NCBI RefSeq assembly: GCF_013386165.1 | Contig: NZ_JACAOS010000022.1 | Span: 413,369-477,368 of the forward strand | DNA from: Pseudomonas gingeri | GTDB lineage: Bacteria; Pseudomonadota; Gammaproteobacteria; Pseudomonadales; Pseudomonadaceae | Direction: 5' to 3' | DNA: 64,000 nt | Part shown: positions 1 through 8,634 of the stretch, piece after piece | Position numbering within the stretch: the first letter of the stretch is position 1 | Layout: each line of letters starts with the position of its first letter | Notes under the pieces: generated by a model | The model's input: only the letters and a program-made list of their open reading frames with translations | Database searches by the model: none | What the model was told of the DNA's origin: nothing | Translations under genes and position numbers: made by a program

Positions 1-80
1 GAGGGGCTATGGCGGCTGAGTGAAACGAGGGGACAGGGTCATCCGTCGTTTCACCCGCGGCCAGTTGCGGCGTCGTGGAA

Positions 81-428
81 TCAGGCGAAGACGAAGTACT
101 TGCGCACGGTTTCCACCACTTCCCAGGTGCCTTTCATCCCGGGCTCGATCACGAAGATATCGCCGGCACGCAGGTGGATCGGCGCCAGGCCTTCCGGGGT
201 GATGATGCAGTAGCCTTCCTGGAAGTGGCAGTACTCCCACTTCACGTACTCGACGTACCATTTGCCCGGGGTGCAGATCCAGGTGCCCATGATCTTGCTG
301 CCGTCTTCGCTGGTGTAGGCGTTGAGGTTGACGGTGTGCGGGTCGCCCGCCAGTTTTTCCCATTTGCAGGCATCGAGGACCGGCAATGGGTGAGTGTCGC
401 GCAGAACGGTGATCGGTGGATTGGACAT
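81..428 (-). CDS. Cupin-domain protein (cupin_3/DUF861-like)
   Basis: This 115-residue protein is a single small beta-barrel cupin. The conserved cupin turns are visible as a Gly-x-x-x-Ile-x-Pro-Glu-Gly stretch (about residues 71-80) and an Ile-x-Pro-Gly-Met-Lys-Gly-Thr-Trp-Glu segment (about 93-102), the usual appearance of the cupin_3 group related to EutQ and ureidoglycolate-type proteins. It has no signal peptide, so it should be cytoplasmic. It lies 39 bp downstream of the LysR gene on the same strand and may be cotranscribed with it. The substrate cannot be told from the sequence. The fold call is firm and the role is unknown. Confidence 0.75.
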   Translation of the reverse strand: MSNPPITVLRDTHPLPVLDACKWEKLAGDPHTVNLNAYTSEDGSKIMGTWICTPGKWYVEYVKWEYCHFQEGYCIITPEGLAPIHLRAGDIFVIEPGMKGTWEVVETVRKYFVFA

Positions 429-467
429 GCTGGACTCCGGGCGCAGGTGCTTGAGGAAGCCTGCACC

Positions 468-1400
468 CTAGCGGTCGCCGGCACCGGGCAGTTGTCCAGG
501 GTCGACATCGACCTGCCCATGAGCGCATAACGCTTCGAGCAAAGCCTGGCCATAGCCCGGCAGGTGCTCGAATGATCGGGCGCAGAGCAGCAGCTTGCGC
601 CGGGCCCAAGGCTCGGGCAGTGGGCGGCTGATAAAGGGCGCGCTGCCCGGCCAGCGATCCAGGGTCGCCTGGGGCACGATGCCGGGGCCCGCGCCGCGGG
701 CGACCATACGCAACACGCCGTCAAACCCGTCGGCCCGCACCCGCAGGGACAGGCGCATGCCCAGATGCAGGGCCTGCTCTTCCAGATATGCCGCCAGGGC
801 GCTGCCGGCGGGCAGGCCGACCTGTTCGTGGTGCAGGGTGTCGCTGAAGCGCAAGTGCGTTTGTTGCGCCAAAGGGTGGTCCCGGGGGATCGCCACCACC
901 AGCGGATCGTCGCAAAAGGGCCGGGTCTGCAAGTCCTGGGTATCCACTGCGTCGGAGACAATACCGATATCCGCCGCGCCCTGGCGGATGGCGTGGACGA
1001 TGCGCTGGCTGGGCAGTTCCTGCAGGTCAAGGTCGATATGCGGGTGAGTGCGCAGGAAGTCGGCGAGCCGTTCTGGCAGGTATTCGCTGACGGCGGCGCT
1101 GTTGCCCAGCAGGCGGACCTGGCCTTTCACGCCACGGGCGTACTCGGCCAGGTCCTGGCGCAGCCGTTCGGCCTGTTGCAGCATCAGCCGGGCATGCTGG
1201 GCCAGGGCCTTGCCGGCGGGCGTGGGGGTGACGCCACGGCGACCGCGCTGAAAAAACGGCATGCCGAAGGAGGCTTCCAGGGCGCGTATCCGTGCACTGG
1301 CGGCGGGCAGGGACAAGTGACTGCGCGCGGCCCCGGCGGTGATATTGCCCGCGTCGAGGATGTTCAGGTACAGCCGAAGGTCGATCAGGTCGAAGTGCAT
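468..1400 (-). CDS. LysR-family transcriptional regulator
   Basis: This 310-residue protein has the normal LysR length. The N-terminal winged helix-turn-helix spans about residues 4-62, with an AA-x-S-x-L-S-x-P-AAS-type recognition region. A periplasmic-binding-like effector domain fills roughly residues 90-295. The gene is divergent from the TauE/SafE exporter at 1475, with a 74-bp gap that must hold both promoters, and it precedes the cupin gene on its own strand. By the usual LysR arrangement it probably regulates the divergent exporter, which is an inference. The effector is unknown. Confidence 0.85.
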   Translation of the reverse strand: MHFDLIDLRLYLNILDAGNITAGAARSHLSLPAASARIRALEASFGMPFFQRGRRGVTPTPAGKALAQHARLMLQQAERLRQDLAEYARGVKGQVRLLGNSAAVSEYLPERLADFLRTHPHIDLDLQELPSQRIVHAIRQGAADIGIVSDAVDTQDLQTRPFCDDPLVVAIPRDHPLAQQTHLRFSDTLHHEQVGLPAGSALAAYLEEQALHLGMRLSLRVRADGFDGVLRMVARGAGPGIVPQATLDRWPGSAPFISRPLPEPWARRKLLLCARSFEHLPGYGQALLEALCAHGQVDVDPGQLPGAGDR

Positions 1401-1474
1401 GCTAAGCCTCTCTCTTTACAAGAGGCTAGCTCAATGCATGACAGATTTTCAAACCCGCGGACCGGGTCCAGTCT

Positions 1475-2248
1475 ATGGGCATGAATACATTCCTCGCGTT
1501 TTACCAAACCCTCGGCCTGAGCCTTTCGTTACTGGTGCTGGGCACCTTTCTGATGGCCGGCATGGTCAAGGGGGTGATCGGCCTCGGGCTGCCGACGGTG
1601 GCCATGGGTCTGCTCGGTCTGGCTATGCTTCCGGCGCAGGCAGCGGCCCTGCTGATCATCCCGGCGACCCTGACCAATGTCTGGCAGCTGGCGGCGGGCG
1701 GACATCTGTCGACGCTGCTCCGACGGTTATGGCCGATGCTGCTGACGATCTTTCTCGGTACGGGGGCCGGTACGCTGTGGTTGGGCGGGATGGACGGTGG
1801 TCACGGGGTGGTGCGGGCGTTGGGTGCCGCGCTGCTGCTCTACGCCTTGAGTGGTCTGTTGCTACCACCGCTGCGGGTTGGCACTCGAATGGAACGTTGG
1901 TTGGGCCCGGCGTGCGGGCTTGTCACGGGCATCATCACCTCGGCCACCGGCGTGTTCGTGATTCCCGCCGTGCCTTACCTGCAAGCGTTGGGTTTGAACA
2001 AGGATGAACTGGTGCAGGCGCTGGGTCTGTCGTTCACCGTCTCGACCCTGGCGCTGGCACTCGGTCTGTTCTGGCGTGGGGCGCTGGGCGACGGTGCTCT
2101 CGGCGCCTCATTGCTGGCCCTGGTGCCCGCCATCGTCGGCATGTTGCTGGGGCAATGGTTGCGTCAGCGGGTCAGTGCCGTGTTGTTCAAACGGGTGTTC
2201 TTTATCGGTATGGGCTTGCTGGGTGGGCATCTGCTGATCGGCGGTTGA
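1475..2248 (+). CDS. TauE/SafE-family sulfite/anion exporter
   Basis: This 257-residue, strongly hydrophobic protein has about eight predicted membrane segments. It shows the family hallmarks: an early Gly-Met-Val-Lys-Gly-Val-Ile-Gly-Leu-Gly-Leu-Pro loop near residue 30 and a second-half repeat around residue 150 (Gly-x-x-x-Thr-Ser-Ala-Thr-Gly-Val-Phe). TauE/SafE proteins export sulfite, sulfoacetate or related small anions across the inner membrane. It is divergent from a LysR regulator, a common pairing in pseudomonads. A second in-frame ATG lies at 1481 and neither start has a strong Shine-Dalgarno. The gene ends at an intrinsic terminator. The substrate is not determinable. Confidence 0.85.
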   Translation: MGMNTFLAFYQTLGLSLSLLVLGTFLMAGMVKGVIGLGLPTVAMGLLGLAMLPAQAAALLIIPATLTNVWQLAAGGHLSTLLRRLWPMLLTIFLGTGAGTLWLGGMDGGHGVVRALGAALLLYALSGLLLPPLRVGTRMERWLGPACGLVTGIITSATGVFVIPAVPYLQALGLNKDELVQALGLSFTVSTLALALGLFWRGALGDGALGASLLALVPAIVGMLLGQWLRQRVSAVLFKRVFFIGMGLLGGHLLIGG

Positions 2249-2259
2249 TGGCCTGAAGT

Positions 2260-2296
2260 GACCGGGGAGGAGGGCTCCAACCCCGGTCTTCTTTTA
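2260..2296 (+). terminator. Intrinsic terminator after the TauE/SafE gene
   Basis: An 8-bp GC-rich stem (GACCGGGG at 2260-2267 pairing with CCCCGGTC at 2281-2288) is followed by TTCTTTT. It lies between the convergent exporter and oxygenase genes, and the U-tract orientation fits the exporter transcript. Confidence 0.75.
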
Positions 2297-2992
2297 TCAG
2301 TCGCGGGGATAGCTGTGCAGCGGCGTGGTATCGCCAGGCGGCCACATCGAGCTTTCAGAGCCCGACTGGTAGAAGGTCACCGTCATGCTCCGGCGGGAGA
2401 TTCTTTGCTCCGGGATAACGGGCGAGACCGCGTGCCAGGAGTTGTTCGAACGTACCAGCACCGCGGAGTTGCCCACCAACGGCTCGACCAGTGCGGCCAC
2501 CTCGGCGGGGTCCTTGCTGCGCAGGATGTTCAGGCAGCCGCCATGGGCACGGTCCCAGGACTCGTTGAAATAGAGAATATGCGTGACCCGTTTGTCCGGG
2601 AGGTCCGGGTGGGCGCCCAGGCTGGCCCCCGGGCCGTAGTGAAAGACGTTCACTTCCATCGGTGCGTGTCGCAGGTCCTGGTCGGTCAGGGCGCTCAGGG
2701 CCTCGCGATAGGCGGCACTGCACAGATCCCGGGCAAGCCGGCGCCAGACATCGCTCAGGTCCGCTTCGTAGGCAATCGTCTCGCTGCCCATGGGTAACAG
2801 GGCACGAGCCTCGTAGTCATAATTCTTTTCGCCGCCATAGCCCGTCACGGTCTTGAAATGATCGTGGGGATAGGTCGCCGCCAGGGCGGCCGCGTCTTGC
2901 GCCGAATACAGGTTGCTGATCTCGGCCCATGAATACGGGTCGTTCTTGAGTGCGCCGTGTTTGAGCGCCGACAGGTTGAGGATGGGCTGCAT
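2297..2992 (-). CDS. 2OG-Fe(II) oxygenase family protein
   Basis: This 231-residue protein carries the non-haem iron facial triad of 2-oxoglutarate-dependent dioxygenases. His128 and Asp130 lie in Gly-Ala-His-Pro-Asp, His187 in Ser-Trp-His-Ala-Val, and an arginine at 200 or 201 is suited to binding the 2OG carboxylate. The double-stranded beta-helix core covers about residues 110-210. Its ATG immediately follows the TAA of the pyruvyl transferase gene, so it is the last gene of a three-gene operon with a polysaccharide export ATPase. From that context it may hydroxylate a sugar, lipid or protein acceptor linked to surface glycan synthesis. The substrate is inferred only from context. Confidence 0.8.
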   Translation of the reverse strand: MQPILNLSALKHGALKNDPYSWAEISNLYSAQDAAALAATYPHDHFKTVTGYGGEKNYDYEARALLPMGSETIAYEADLSDVWRRLARDLCSAAYREALSALTDQDLRHAPMEVNVFHYGPGASLGAHPDLPDKRVTHILYFNESWDRAHGGCLNILRSKDPAEVAALVEPLVGNSAVLVRSNNSWHAVSPVIPEQRISRRSMTVTFYQSGSESSMWPPGDTTPLHSYPRD

Positions 2993-4351
2993 TTATCGCT
3001 CTCTCAATTTTCTGAAACCACGCCCCAGTGAGCGCAAAGGCGCCGTGAGTTTGAAGCTGTTGGAGTTTTGCAACGTTGCCAGTTGTTCGTTCAACTGGAA
3101 GATCTGTTTCTGCCGGGCGTTGAGCTCGATATTCATATAGTCGAGCGTAGGGGTTGGCTCGACGACTGCCAAAGACCGCGGGGCACCGTTTTCAAGCAAG
3201 GTCGGCAGGTGTTGCCAGAAACGATTGAGGGCGCGGTGAGCCGAGGTCTTCCCCTGGACGATGATGGCCGCGACCTGGTCCCAATAGGCGGCCAGTTCCA
3301 CCCGGGTGGCTTTTAACTGCGCGGACGGCTGGGTTTTGCCGATCCGTGAGGTGAACCACTGTTCTGTCAGCTCTTGCGCTTCTGGAAGGGCATGCATCTG
3401 CCCCATTTCGGCCAGCGCTGTGTATTTTCCGGTGCTCAGGTCCGCGGTGGAAAACACCGGCACGCCAAACACCAGGGCGCTGATGGACAGGTGATAGCTG
3501 TGACCGATGACCGCCTGGGCGTTGCCGAGGATTTCCGCCAGCAGCAACGGCGCCGGCCAGAACGGCAGGGTGATGGCCTCGGGTATCCGCTCCGTCACCA
3601 CCATATGATGGTCGCCCAGTACCGGGCCGATCGGAAGGACCAGCAGGCGGTAACCGGCCAGCGCTTGCGGGTGTCGCTCGAACAGCTGCAAAAATGGCTC
3701 AACCACGTGAATCGGCTGGATGACGATATACGGCACATCGAGCCCGAACGTCTCGCGAAGTTTGCTAAAGGCCGGGCTGGGGTGCTGTTCGTCGATCAGG
3801 TCAGGCAGGTTGAAGGCTGTATCGGGCAGCACTTGGATGTCAGTGTTCGGGCTGAGTGCGCTCAGGCTTTCGCGTGAAGGTTCATCCCTGACCCGCACGC
3901 ATTGGCTGTGCTCCAGCGCGAGCTTGAGCAGGGGCGTGCTCCACTCGGGAATATCATTGCAATGCATGCCCGGGGCGTTCCAGACCACTGGAGTGCCATG
4001 TTGCTGGGCAATCAGCGCCGGCGATAGCCAGTAACCCGTGGGGTGATGGATGTCCGCGGTGGTGGGGCCATAGCCATGGGCGACGACTTTGTCGAAGCGA
4101 ATGATGAACCCCCCGCCGATCAGGACGCCGTCGAGTTGCTCGGCTAACGCCGGCAGCTCGGTTAGCGAAGTCACGCTGTAGGGCCACTCGGCCTGGGTTT
4201 TCGCATTGTAGGAAAAACGATGGAGTTGAACCGAGCCAAGGCGTTTGCTCAGCTCGGCCTCGGCGAGGATGGGGAACAGCAGGTCACCATAGTTCTCGAC
4301 ATCGAAGGTTCCGAAGATCCCTACGTGCCAGGTACGTGCCGTCACTTGCAT
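2993..4351 (-). CDS. Polysaccharide pyruvyl transferase family protein
   Basis: This 452-residue protein has the polysaccharide pyruvyl transferase layout. The N-terminal Gly-Thr-Phe-Asp-x-x-Asn-Tyr-Gly-Asp loop (about residues 13-23) and the Ile-Gly-His-Ser-Tyr-His motif in the second half (about 283-288) are characteristic. Family members transfer pyruvate from phosphoenolpyruvate to make ketal-capped sugars in capsules and exopolysaccharides. The last 50 residues form a predicted coiled coil ending in Asn-Ser-Asn-Ser-Phe-Lys-Leu-Thr-Ala-Pro-Leu-Arg, a tail often seen on large surface-glycan enzymes. It overlaps the upstream ATPase gene by 10 bp and abuts the oxygenase gene, so the three are very likely cotranscribed. 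Confidence 0.82.
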   Translation of the reverse strand: MQVTARTWHVGIFGTFDVENYGDLLFPILAEAELSKRLGSVQLHRFSYNAKTQAEWPYSVTSLTELPALAEQLDGVLIGGGFIIRFDKVVAHGYGPTTADIHHPTGYWLSPALIAQQHGTPVVWNAPGMHCNDIPEWSTPLLKLALEHSQCVRVRDEPSRESLSALSPNTDIQVLPDTAFNLPDLIDEQHPSPAFSKLRETFGLDVPYIVIQPIHVVEPFLQLFERHPQALAGYRLLVLPIGPVLGDHHMVVTERIPEAITLPFWPAPLLLAEILGNAQAVIGHSYHLSISALVFGVPVFSTADLSTGKYTALAEMGQMHALPEAQELTEQWFTSRIGKTQPSAQLKATRVELAAYWDQVAAIIVQGKTSAHRALNRFWQHLPTLLENGAPRSLAVVEPTPTLDYMNIELNARQKQIFQLNEQLATLQNSNSFKLTAPLRSLGRGFRKLRER

Positions 4352-5628
4352 GGCGTGGCTCCGTTATTGGATGGAAGGGTTGCACGGGCCGATACGTCGA
4401 CGGCGTGGATGCCGAGGTCGACAATCCCAAGAAAGTCTTCGGCATTGGGCAGCATCTCGAACGCCAGCGGGGCGACTTGTTTTTCGATCAGTTGCGAGGT
4501 GTGTTCGACCAGCCCATCCATCAGCTTGAGGGTGACATGGTAACGACCGGCCGCCAGTTTCGCCTTGAAGGTGACGGTGATGGACGCGTGGTGCCAACCC
4601 TCCTGCGCAGGCTCTACGGACAACGCCAGGTTGGCGCCGCCGATAACCAGCAGGTGGGCTTCTTGAAGGGTGAAGCTGATTGACGGTTGGCGGATGGACG
4701 TCTGGATCCGCGCCTGGACGTGGATTTCGACGTTTTCGCCGTACAGGTAGGAGGAGGTCAGCGCTTGCGTATTGGTGAACACCGCGCTGCTGATATGCCC
4801 CTCCGGCGTACCGAAGGCGATACCGTCCCGGGTGTCGAGGAATGACTTGCGCGTCACGGCGATATCGCCTCCGGAGGCCCAGCGTCGCTGTTCATCACGC
4901 ATATCGAGCAGGTACAGCTCGGCCATGTCCTCGGGGCTGCCGCTGGCAACCAGTTGGCCTTGGCGCAGGTAGATCACCCGATGGCAAAAGCGTTTGACCA
5001 GGCTCATGTCGTGGGACACGAACAGCAGCGTGGTGCCACTTTTCGTCAGGGTCTCCAGGCGGTTCAGGCACTTGAACTGGAAGGCCGCGTCGCCCACGGA
5101 AAGTGCTTCGTCGACGATCAGGATGTCCGGCTCCACACACACCGACACCGCAAAGGCCAACCGCACGAGCATGCCACTGGAGTAGGTTTTGGTCGGCTGA
5201 TCGATAAAGTCGCCGATATTGGCGAACGCCTCGATTTCCTCGAAGCGGGTGTCGACCTCTTCCGGGGTCAAACCCAGGACTGCGGCGTTCAGGTAGACGT
5301 TTTCTCGACCGCTGAATTCCGGATTGAAACCCGAGCCCAGCTCCAGCAGGGCGGCTATCCGACCCTGGATCTGAAGTTTGCCCTGGGTCGGCATCAAGGT
5401 TCCGCAGATCAACTGCAAGAGCGTGGATTTTCCGCTGCCGTTACGGCCGATGATGCCGACGGTTTCGCCTCGGCGAATTTGCAGGGACAAGGCCTTGAGT
5501 GCCCAGAACTCACGATAGAATCGCTTGCGGTTGCGCAGCAGCATTTGCAGCAGGCGATCTTTGGGCGCGTCGTAGATCTGATAGCACTTGCTCAGGTCTT
5601 GGACATCAATGGCGAAATCAAGCGACAT
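4342..5628 (-). CDS. Polysaccharide ABC exporter ATPase, Wzt type with C-terminal carbohydrate-binding domain
   Basis: This 428-residue protein has an ABC ATPase domain (residues about 1-245): Walker A Gly-Arg-Asn-Gly-Ser-Gly-Lys-Ser-Thr at 61-69, a Tyr-Ser-Ser-Gly-Met signature, Walker B Ile-Leu-Ile-Val-Asp-Glu-Ala, and the switch His in Val-Ser-His-Asp. A beta-rich extension of about 150 residues follows, as in Wzt, where it recognises the terminal modification of the O-antigen chain. Wzt normally works with a Wzm permease; no permease gene lies next to it here. It is the first gene of the operon. The pyruvyl transferase and oxygenase downstream could provide the chain cap that it reads, which is an inference. 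Confidence 0.87.
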   Translation of the reverse strand: MSLDFAIDVQDLSKCYQIYDAPKDRLLQMLLRNRKRFYREFWALKALSLQIRRGETVGIIGRNGSGKSTLLQLICGTLMPTQGKLQIQGRIAALLELGSGFNPEFSGRENVYLNAAVLGLTPEEVDTRFEEIEAFANIGDFIDQPTKTYSSGMLVRLAFAVSVCVEPDILIVDEALSVGDAAFQFKCLNRLETLTKSGTTLLFVSHDMSLVKRFCHRVIYLRQGQLVASGSPEDMAELYLLDMRDEQRRWASGGDIAVTRKSFLDTRDGIAFGTPEGHISSAVFTNTQALTSSYLYGENVEIHVQARIQTSIRQPSISFTLQEAHLLVIGGANLALSVEPAQEGWHHASITVTFKAKLAAGRYHVTLKLMDGLVEHTSQLIEKQVAPLAFEMLPNAEDFLGIVDLGIHAVDVSARATLPSNNGATPCK

Positions 5629-6080
5629 GGGTAAGTCCGTTACGCATTAATACAAGCATCCTTAAAGCACTCGCCTTGTATGCATTCCCTCACCATCGAA
5701 AGATCGGGGAAGCTGAACTGTCTTTTCTGTAGGCATAATAAGTAGGAGTTTTCTCTGATCTGAGAGAGAGCCCTGCCCGCCTTCTGTAGTGTGATTCTTG
5801 TGTGGCTGAGAGTAATTGATAATCGTGGTTTCCGGAATAAGGAATTATTCCTGGGCGTGAAACAGCATGTCTTGAGGGGGCGAGATGCCGGTAAATAGGG
5901 ACGGATGTCGGGATATTGGCGTCAAAGCGGGAATAAATGGGGCAGGTTAGTTCTGGGATGACATACCCGGGGCGAGCAATACCCAAGTAATAATTGTGTT
6001 TGGATTAATACATTTCAGACAAGATTAAAGTGGCCGGGGAATACGGCGACTGTCGAGCGAGTTTTCCATGAGGGACACCA
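5629..6080. other. Gene-free intergenic region with a short palindrome
   Basis: These 452 bp separate the divergent polysaccharide operon and a LysR gene. The stretch is clearly more AT-rich than its neighbours and must hold both promoters. I see one compact inverted repeat, GGAATAA-GGAA-TTATTCC at 5834-5851, which could be an operator or a small hairpin. A 98-codon open frame on the minus strand (5690-5986) has no recognisable domain and no good ribosome binding site, and I do not count it as a gene. No JUMPstart element was found. Confidence 0.5.
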
Positions 6081-6977
6081 GTGAAAGCCAGATCCGATGA
6101 ATTGCAGGTCTTCGTCTGCGTGATCGAGTGCGGCTCGATTTCCGCGGCGGCCGAACAGGTCGGCCAGACGCCTTCGGCGGTCAGCCGGAGTCTGTCGCGG
6201 CTCGAGGACAAGTTGGAAACCACCTTGATCAATCGCACTACGCGGCGCATGGATTTGACGGAGGAGGGCAAGTTCTTCTTTGAGCGAGCCAAGCAGATCC
6301 TGGCGCAGATGGATGAGCTGGAAGAGCGCCTGTCGTTGCGTCAGCAGAGGCCGGCCGGGCGCCTGCGGATCAATGCTGCGTCGCCTTTCATGTTGCATGC
6401 GGTGGTGCCTTATATCGCGGAGTTTCGTCTCCGCTATCCGGATATCCAACTGGAACTCAACAGCAACGATCTGATCATCGACCTGCTGGAGCAAAGCACC
6501 GATATCGCCATTCGCATCGGCAACCTGGCGGACTCGACCCTGCATGCGCGCTCCCTGGGCAGCAGCCCGCTGAATATCCTGGCCAGCCCCGCGTACCTGG
6601 AAAAGCATGGAATGCCGGCCAGCGTCAGCGAGCTGGCCGAACATACGCTGCTCGGGTTTACCCAGACCGAAAGTCTGAATCACTGGCCGTTGCGGCATGC
6701 CCAGGGTGATCGCTGGCAGATCCAGCCGGGGATCAGCGCCTCCAGCGGCGAGACCTTGCGGCAGTTGGCGCTGGAGGGGCAGGGCATTGTCTGTCTGTCG
6801 CATTTCATGACCCATCAGGATATTCAGGCCGGGCGTCTGCAGGTGATTCTGCCCGAGGCCAATAGCGGCTATCGCCAGCCGATTCACGCGGTGTACTACC
6901 GCAACTCGCAACTGGCGTTGCGGATTCAATGTTTTCTCGATTTTATTCAGGACAAGCTGGCGGGTTATGCCGTGTAG
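6081..6977 (+). CDS. LysR-family transcriptional regulator
   Basis: This 298-residue LysR protein begins at a GTG preceded by GAGGG. The N-terminal helix-turn-helix (about residues 3-60) contains the Ile-Ser-Ala-Ala-Ala-Glu-x-x-Gly-x-Thr-Pro-Ser-Ala-Val-Ser-Arg pattern typical of the CrgA/DsdC-like branch that controls oxidoreductases. The effector domain runs from about 90 to 290. An SDR gene follows on the same strand 143 bp downstream, which makes it the obvious candidate target. The stop codon is embedded in a 14-bp perfect palindrome, TGTAGGCGCCTACA at 6973-6986. Confidence 0.85.
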   Translation: MKARSDELQVFVCVIECGSISAAAEQVGQTPSAVSRSLSRLEDKLETTLINRTTRRMDLTEEGKFFFERAKQILAQMDELEERLSLRQQRPAGRLRINAASPFMLHAVVPYIAEFRLRYPDIQLELNSNDLIIDLLEQSTDIAIRIGNLADSTLHARSLGSSPLNILASPAYLEKHGMPASVSELAEHTLLGFTQTESLNHWPLRHAQGDRWQIQPGISASSGETLRQLALEGQGIVCLSHFMTHQDIQAGRLQVILPEANSGYRQPIHAVYYRNSQLALRIQCFLDFIQDKLAGYAV

Positions 6978-6992
6978 GCGCCTACAGGGGTT

Positions 6993-7109
6993 GTGCAGGG
7001 TCAGGCTTTTCAGTGGATTCGTGATCTCTGCGCAAGGGTGAATTGGGTCATATGGGCTTATTCGGCACGGATAAGTCTTCGATACTGGACCCATCACTGA
7101 CCCTTGCAC
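6993..7109 (+). promoter_or_regulatory. Long-spaced imperfect inverted repeat upstream of the SDR gene
   Basis: GTGCAGGGTCAG at 6993-7004 is mirrored by CTGACCCTTGCAC at 7097-7109, a 12-bp match with one extra T. The pair brackets the whole region between the LysR gene and the SDR start. It could be a pair of regulator half-sites or a leader stem that would sequester the region just before the SDR ribosome binding site. Function is inferred. Confidence 0.4.
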
Positions 7110-7120
7110 GGAGTTTTTCC

Positions 7121-8014
7121 ATGAGCGTTTTCATCACCGGCGCTGCCGGTTTTATCGGCGGTTCCATCGCCACCGGCCTGGTCAAGGCCGGTCATCAGGT
7201 CACGGGCCTGGTGCGCAGCGCCGAGCAGGCTGAAGAAATGCGCCGGCTGGGCATTACCCCGGTGATCGGCACCCTGGATGACAGCCTCTTGCTCGCCGAG
7301 CAGGCGCGTCAGGCCGACGCGGTGATCAACGCCGCCAGCAGCGACCATCGTGGTGCGGTCGAAGCCTTGCTCGGTGCCCTGCGTGGTTCCGACAAGGTGT
7401 TCCTGCACACCAGCGGTTCGAGCATCGTCGGCGACGCCTCTGGTGGCCTGGCCAGCGACAGCATCTACTACGAAGACCAACTGCCCGAGCCCACCGTCGA
7501 CAAGGCTGCGCGCGTGGCTATCGATAACCTGGTCCTTGGCGCAGCGGCCTTCGGCGTGCGCTCGGCGGTGCTCTGCAACACACTGATCTATGGCCACAGC
7601 CAAGGCGTGAACCGCGACAGCGTGCAATTGCCGCGGCTGCTCAAGCAGGCCCGCAAGAGTGGTGTGGTACGCCATGTCGGCACGGGCGGGAATATCTGGT
7701 CCAACGTGCATATCGATGACGTGGTGGCGTTGTACCTGCTGGCTCTGACCAAGACCCCGGCGGGCGCTTTCTACTTCGTGGAAAGTGGCGAGGCCGCGTT
7801 CGTCGAAATGACCCGCGCCATGGCCCGGGCCCTGAACCTGGGCGAACCGCAGGACTGGCCGCTGGCCGACGCTGAAGCCGAATGGGGCTATGAAATGGCC
7901 AACTATGGCCTGGGTTCCAACAGTCGGGTACGTGGCAAGAAAGCCCGTGAGCTGCTGGGCTGGGCGCCCAAGCGTACGTCGGTGACCGAGTGGATTCTCA
8001 ACGAGATGGTGTAA
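7121..8014 (+). CDS. SDR-family NAD(P)-dependent epimerase/dehydratase
   Basis: This 297-residue protein opens with the extended-SDR dinucleotide-binding motif, Thr-Gly-Ala-Ala-Gly-Phe-Ile-Gly-Gly, at residues 6-14. It belongs to the group of NAD-dependent epimerase/dehydratase-like proteins often annotated as NAD(P)H-binding. A Tyr-Tyr-Glu-Asp segment near residue 122 lies where the SDR catalytic tyrosine region is expected. An open frame extends upstream, but the ATG at 7121 is chosen because GGAG lies at the right distance and the Rossmann motif follows directly. The upstream LysR gene is the likely regulator. The substrate is unknown. Confidence 0.83.
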   Translation: MSVFITGAAGFIGGSIATGLVKAGHQVTGLVRSAEQAEEMRRLGITPVIGTLDDSLLLAEQARQADAVINAASSDHRGAVEALLGALRGSDKVFLHTSGSSIVGDASGGLASDSIYYEDQLPEPTVDKAARVAIDNLVLGAAAFGVRSAVLCNTLIYGHSQGVNRDSVQLPRLLKQARKSGVVRHVGTGGNIWSNVHIDDVVALYLLALTKTPAGAFYFVESGEAAFVEMTRAMARALNLGEPQDWPLADAEAEWGYEMANYGLGSNSRVRGKKARELLGWAPKRTSVTEWILNEMV

Positions 8015-8211
8015 CCCGACAGCGGGTTGATCGCTCCGGGCTTGGGCGGCCCATCAGGCGGTGGATCGACCTGCTTGCCTGCACGTCCAGAGGCTTTACG
8101 ACGCAGTTTTTGCGAGCCACTTCGCGCTTTTTGCAGTAGTGGCACGTGGCTATTAAAGAATCGGCTTTCCAGGCCGAAGCGCTTTGATCCAGGCAGCCAG
8201 GAAGACCCGTC

Positions 8212-8580
8212 ATGAGCTTCGGTAAAACCACTCCCATCCTGCGGATCCTCGAGGAGGGCAAGGCGTTGGCGTTCTACGTTGATTTCCTTGGATTCCGCAT
8301 TGATTGGCAGCACCGTTTCGAGCCCGGGTTTCCGTTGTACCTGCAAGTGTCCCGGGGGGATTGCGTGCTGCATCTGAGCGAGCACGCTGGCGATGCCGCA
8401 GTGGGTGCGGCGCTGCGGATTGAAACGGACGAACTGGAAGCTTTCAGGGGGCAGTTGCTGGAGAAGGCAACCGGCGAAGTACCGCTGGAGATTCAGGCGA
8501 TGCCCTGGGGCAGCCTGGATATGACCCTGCATGACCCGTTCGGCAATCGGCTGGTGTTTACCAACGCGATTTGCGCCTGA
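8212..8580 (+). CDS. VOC-superfamily (glyoxalase/bleomycin-resistance-like) protein
   Basis: This 122-residue protein is a single vicinal-oxygen-chelate module. It has a first beta-alpha-beta unit ending in Phe-Tyr-Val-Asp-Phe-Leu-Gly-Phe (about residues 21-28) and a C-terminal Asp-Pro-Phe-Gly-Asn-Arg-Leu-Val-Phe signature (about 108-116). Such proteins include glyoxalases, fosfomycin- and bleomycin-resistance proteins and many of unknown role, and they act as homodimers. The 197 bp upstream holds no other gene. The substrate cannot be inferred. Confidence 0.8.
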   Translation: MSFGKTTPILRILEEGKALAFYVDFLGFRIDWQHRFEPGFPLYLQVSRGDCVLHLSEHAGDAAVGAALRIETDELEAFRGQLLEKATGEVPLEIQAMPWGSLDMTLHDPFGNRLVFTNAICA

Positions 8581-8595
8581 CGACGTCCGCCGGTT

Positions 8596-8615
8596 CCACA
8601 GATTCCCTTCTGTGG
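8596..8615. terminator. Hairpin between convergent VOC and chemoreceptor genes
   Basis: CCACAGA at 8596-8602 pairs with TCTGTGG at 8609-8615 across a 6-nt loop, midway between two convergent stop codons. There is no clear U-tract on either strand, so termination activity is possible but not shown. Confidence 0.4.
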
Positions 8616-8634
8616 GGCTTGGCGAGACCGGGGA

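Noticed and set aside
5690..5986. 98-codon minus-strand frame in the gap before the Wzt operon
   Set aside because: No ribosome binding site, no domain-like pattern, biased composition; more likely promoter DNA.
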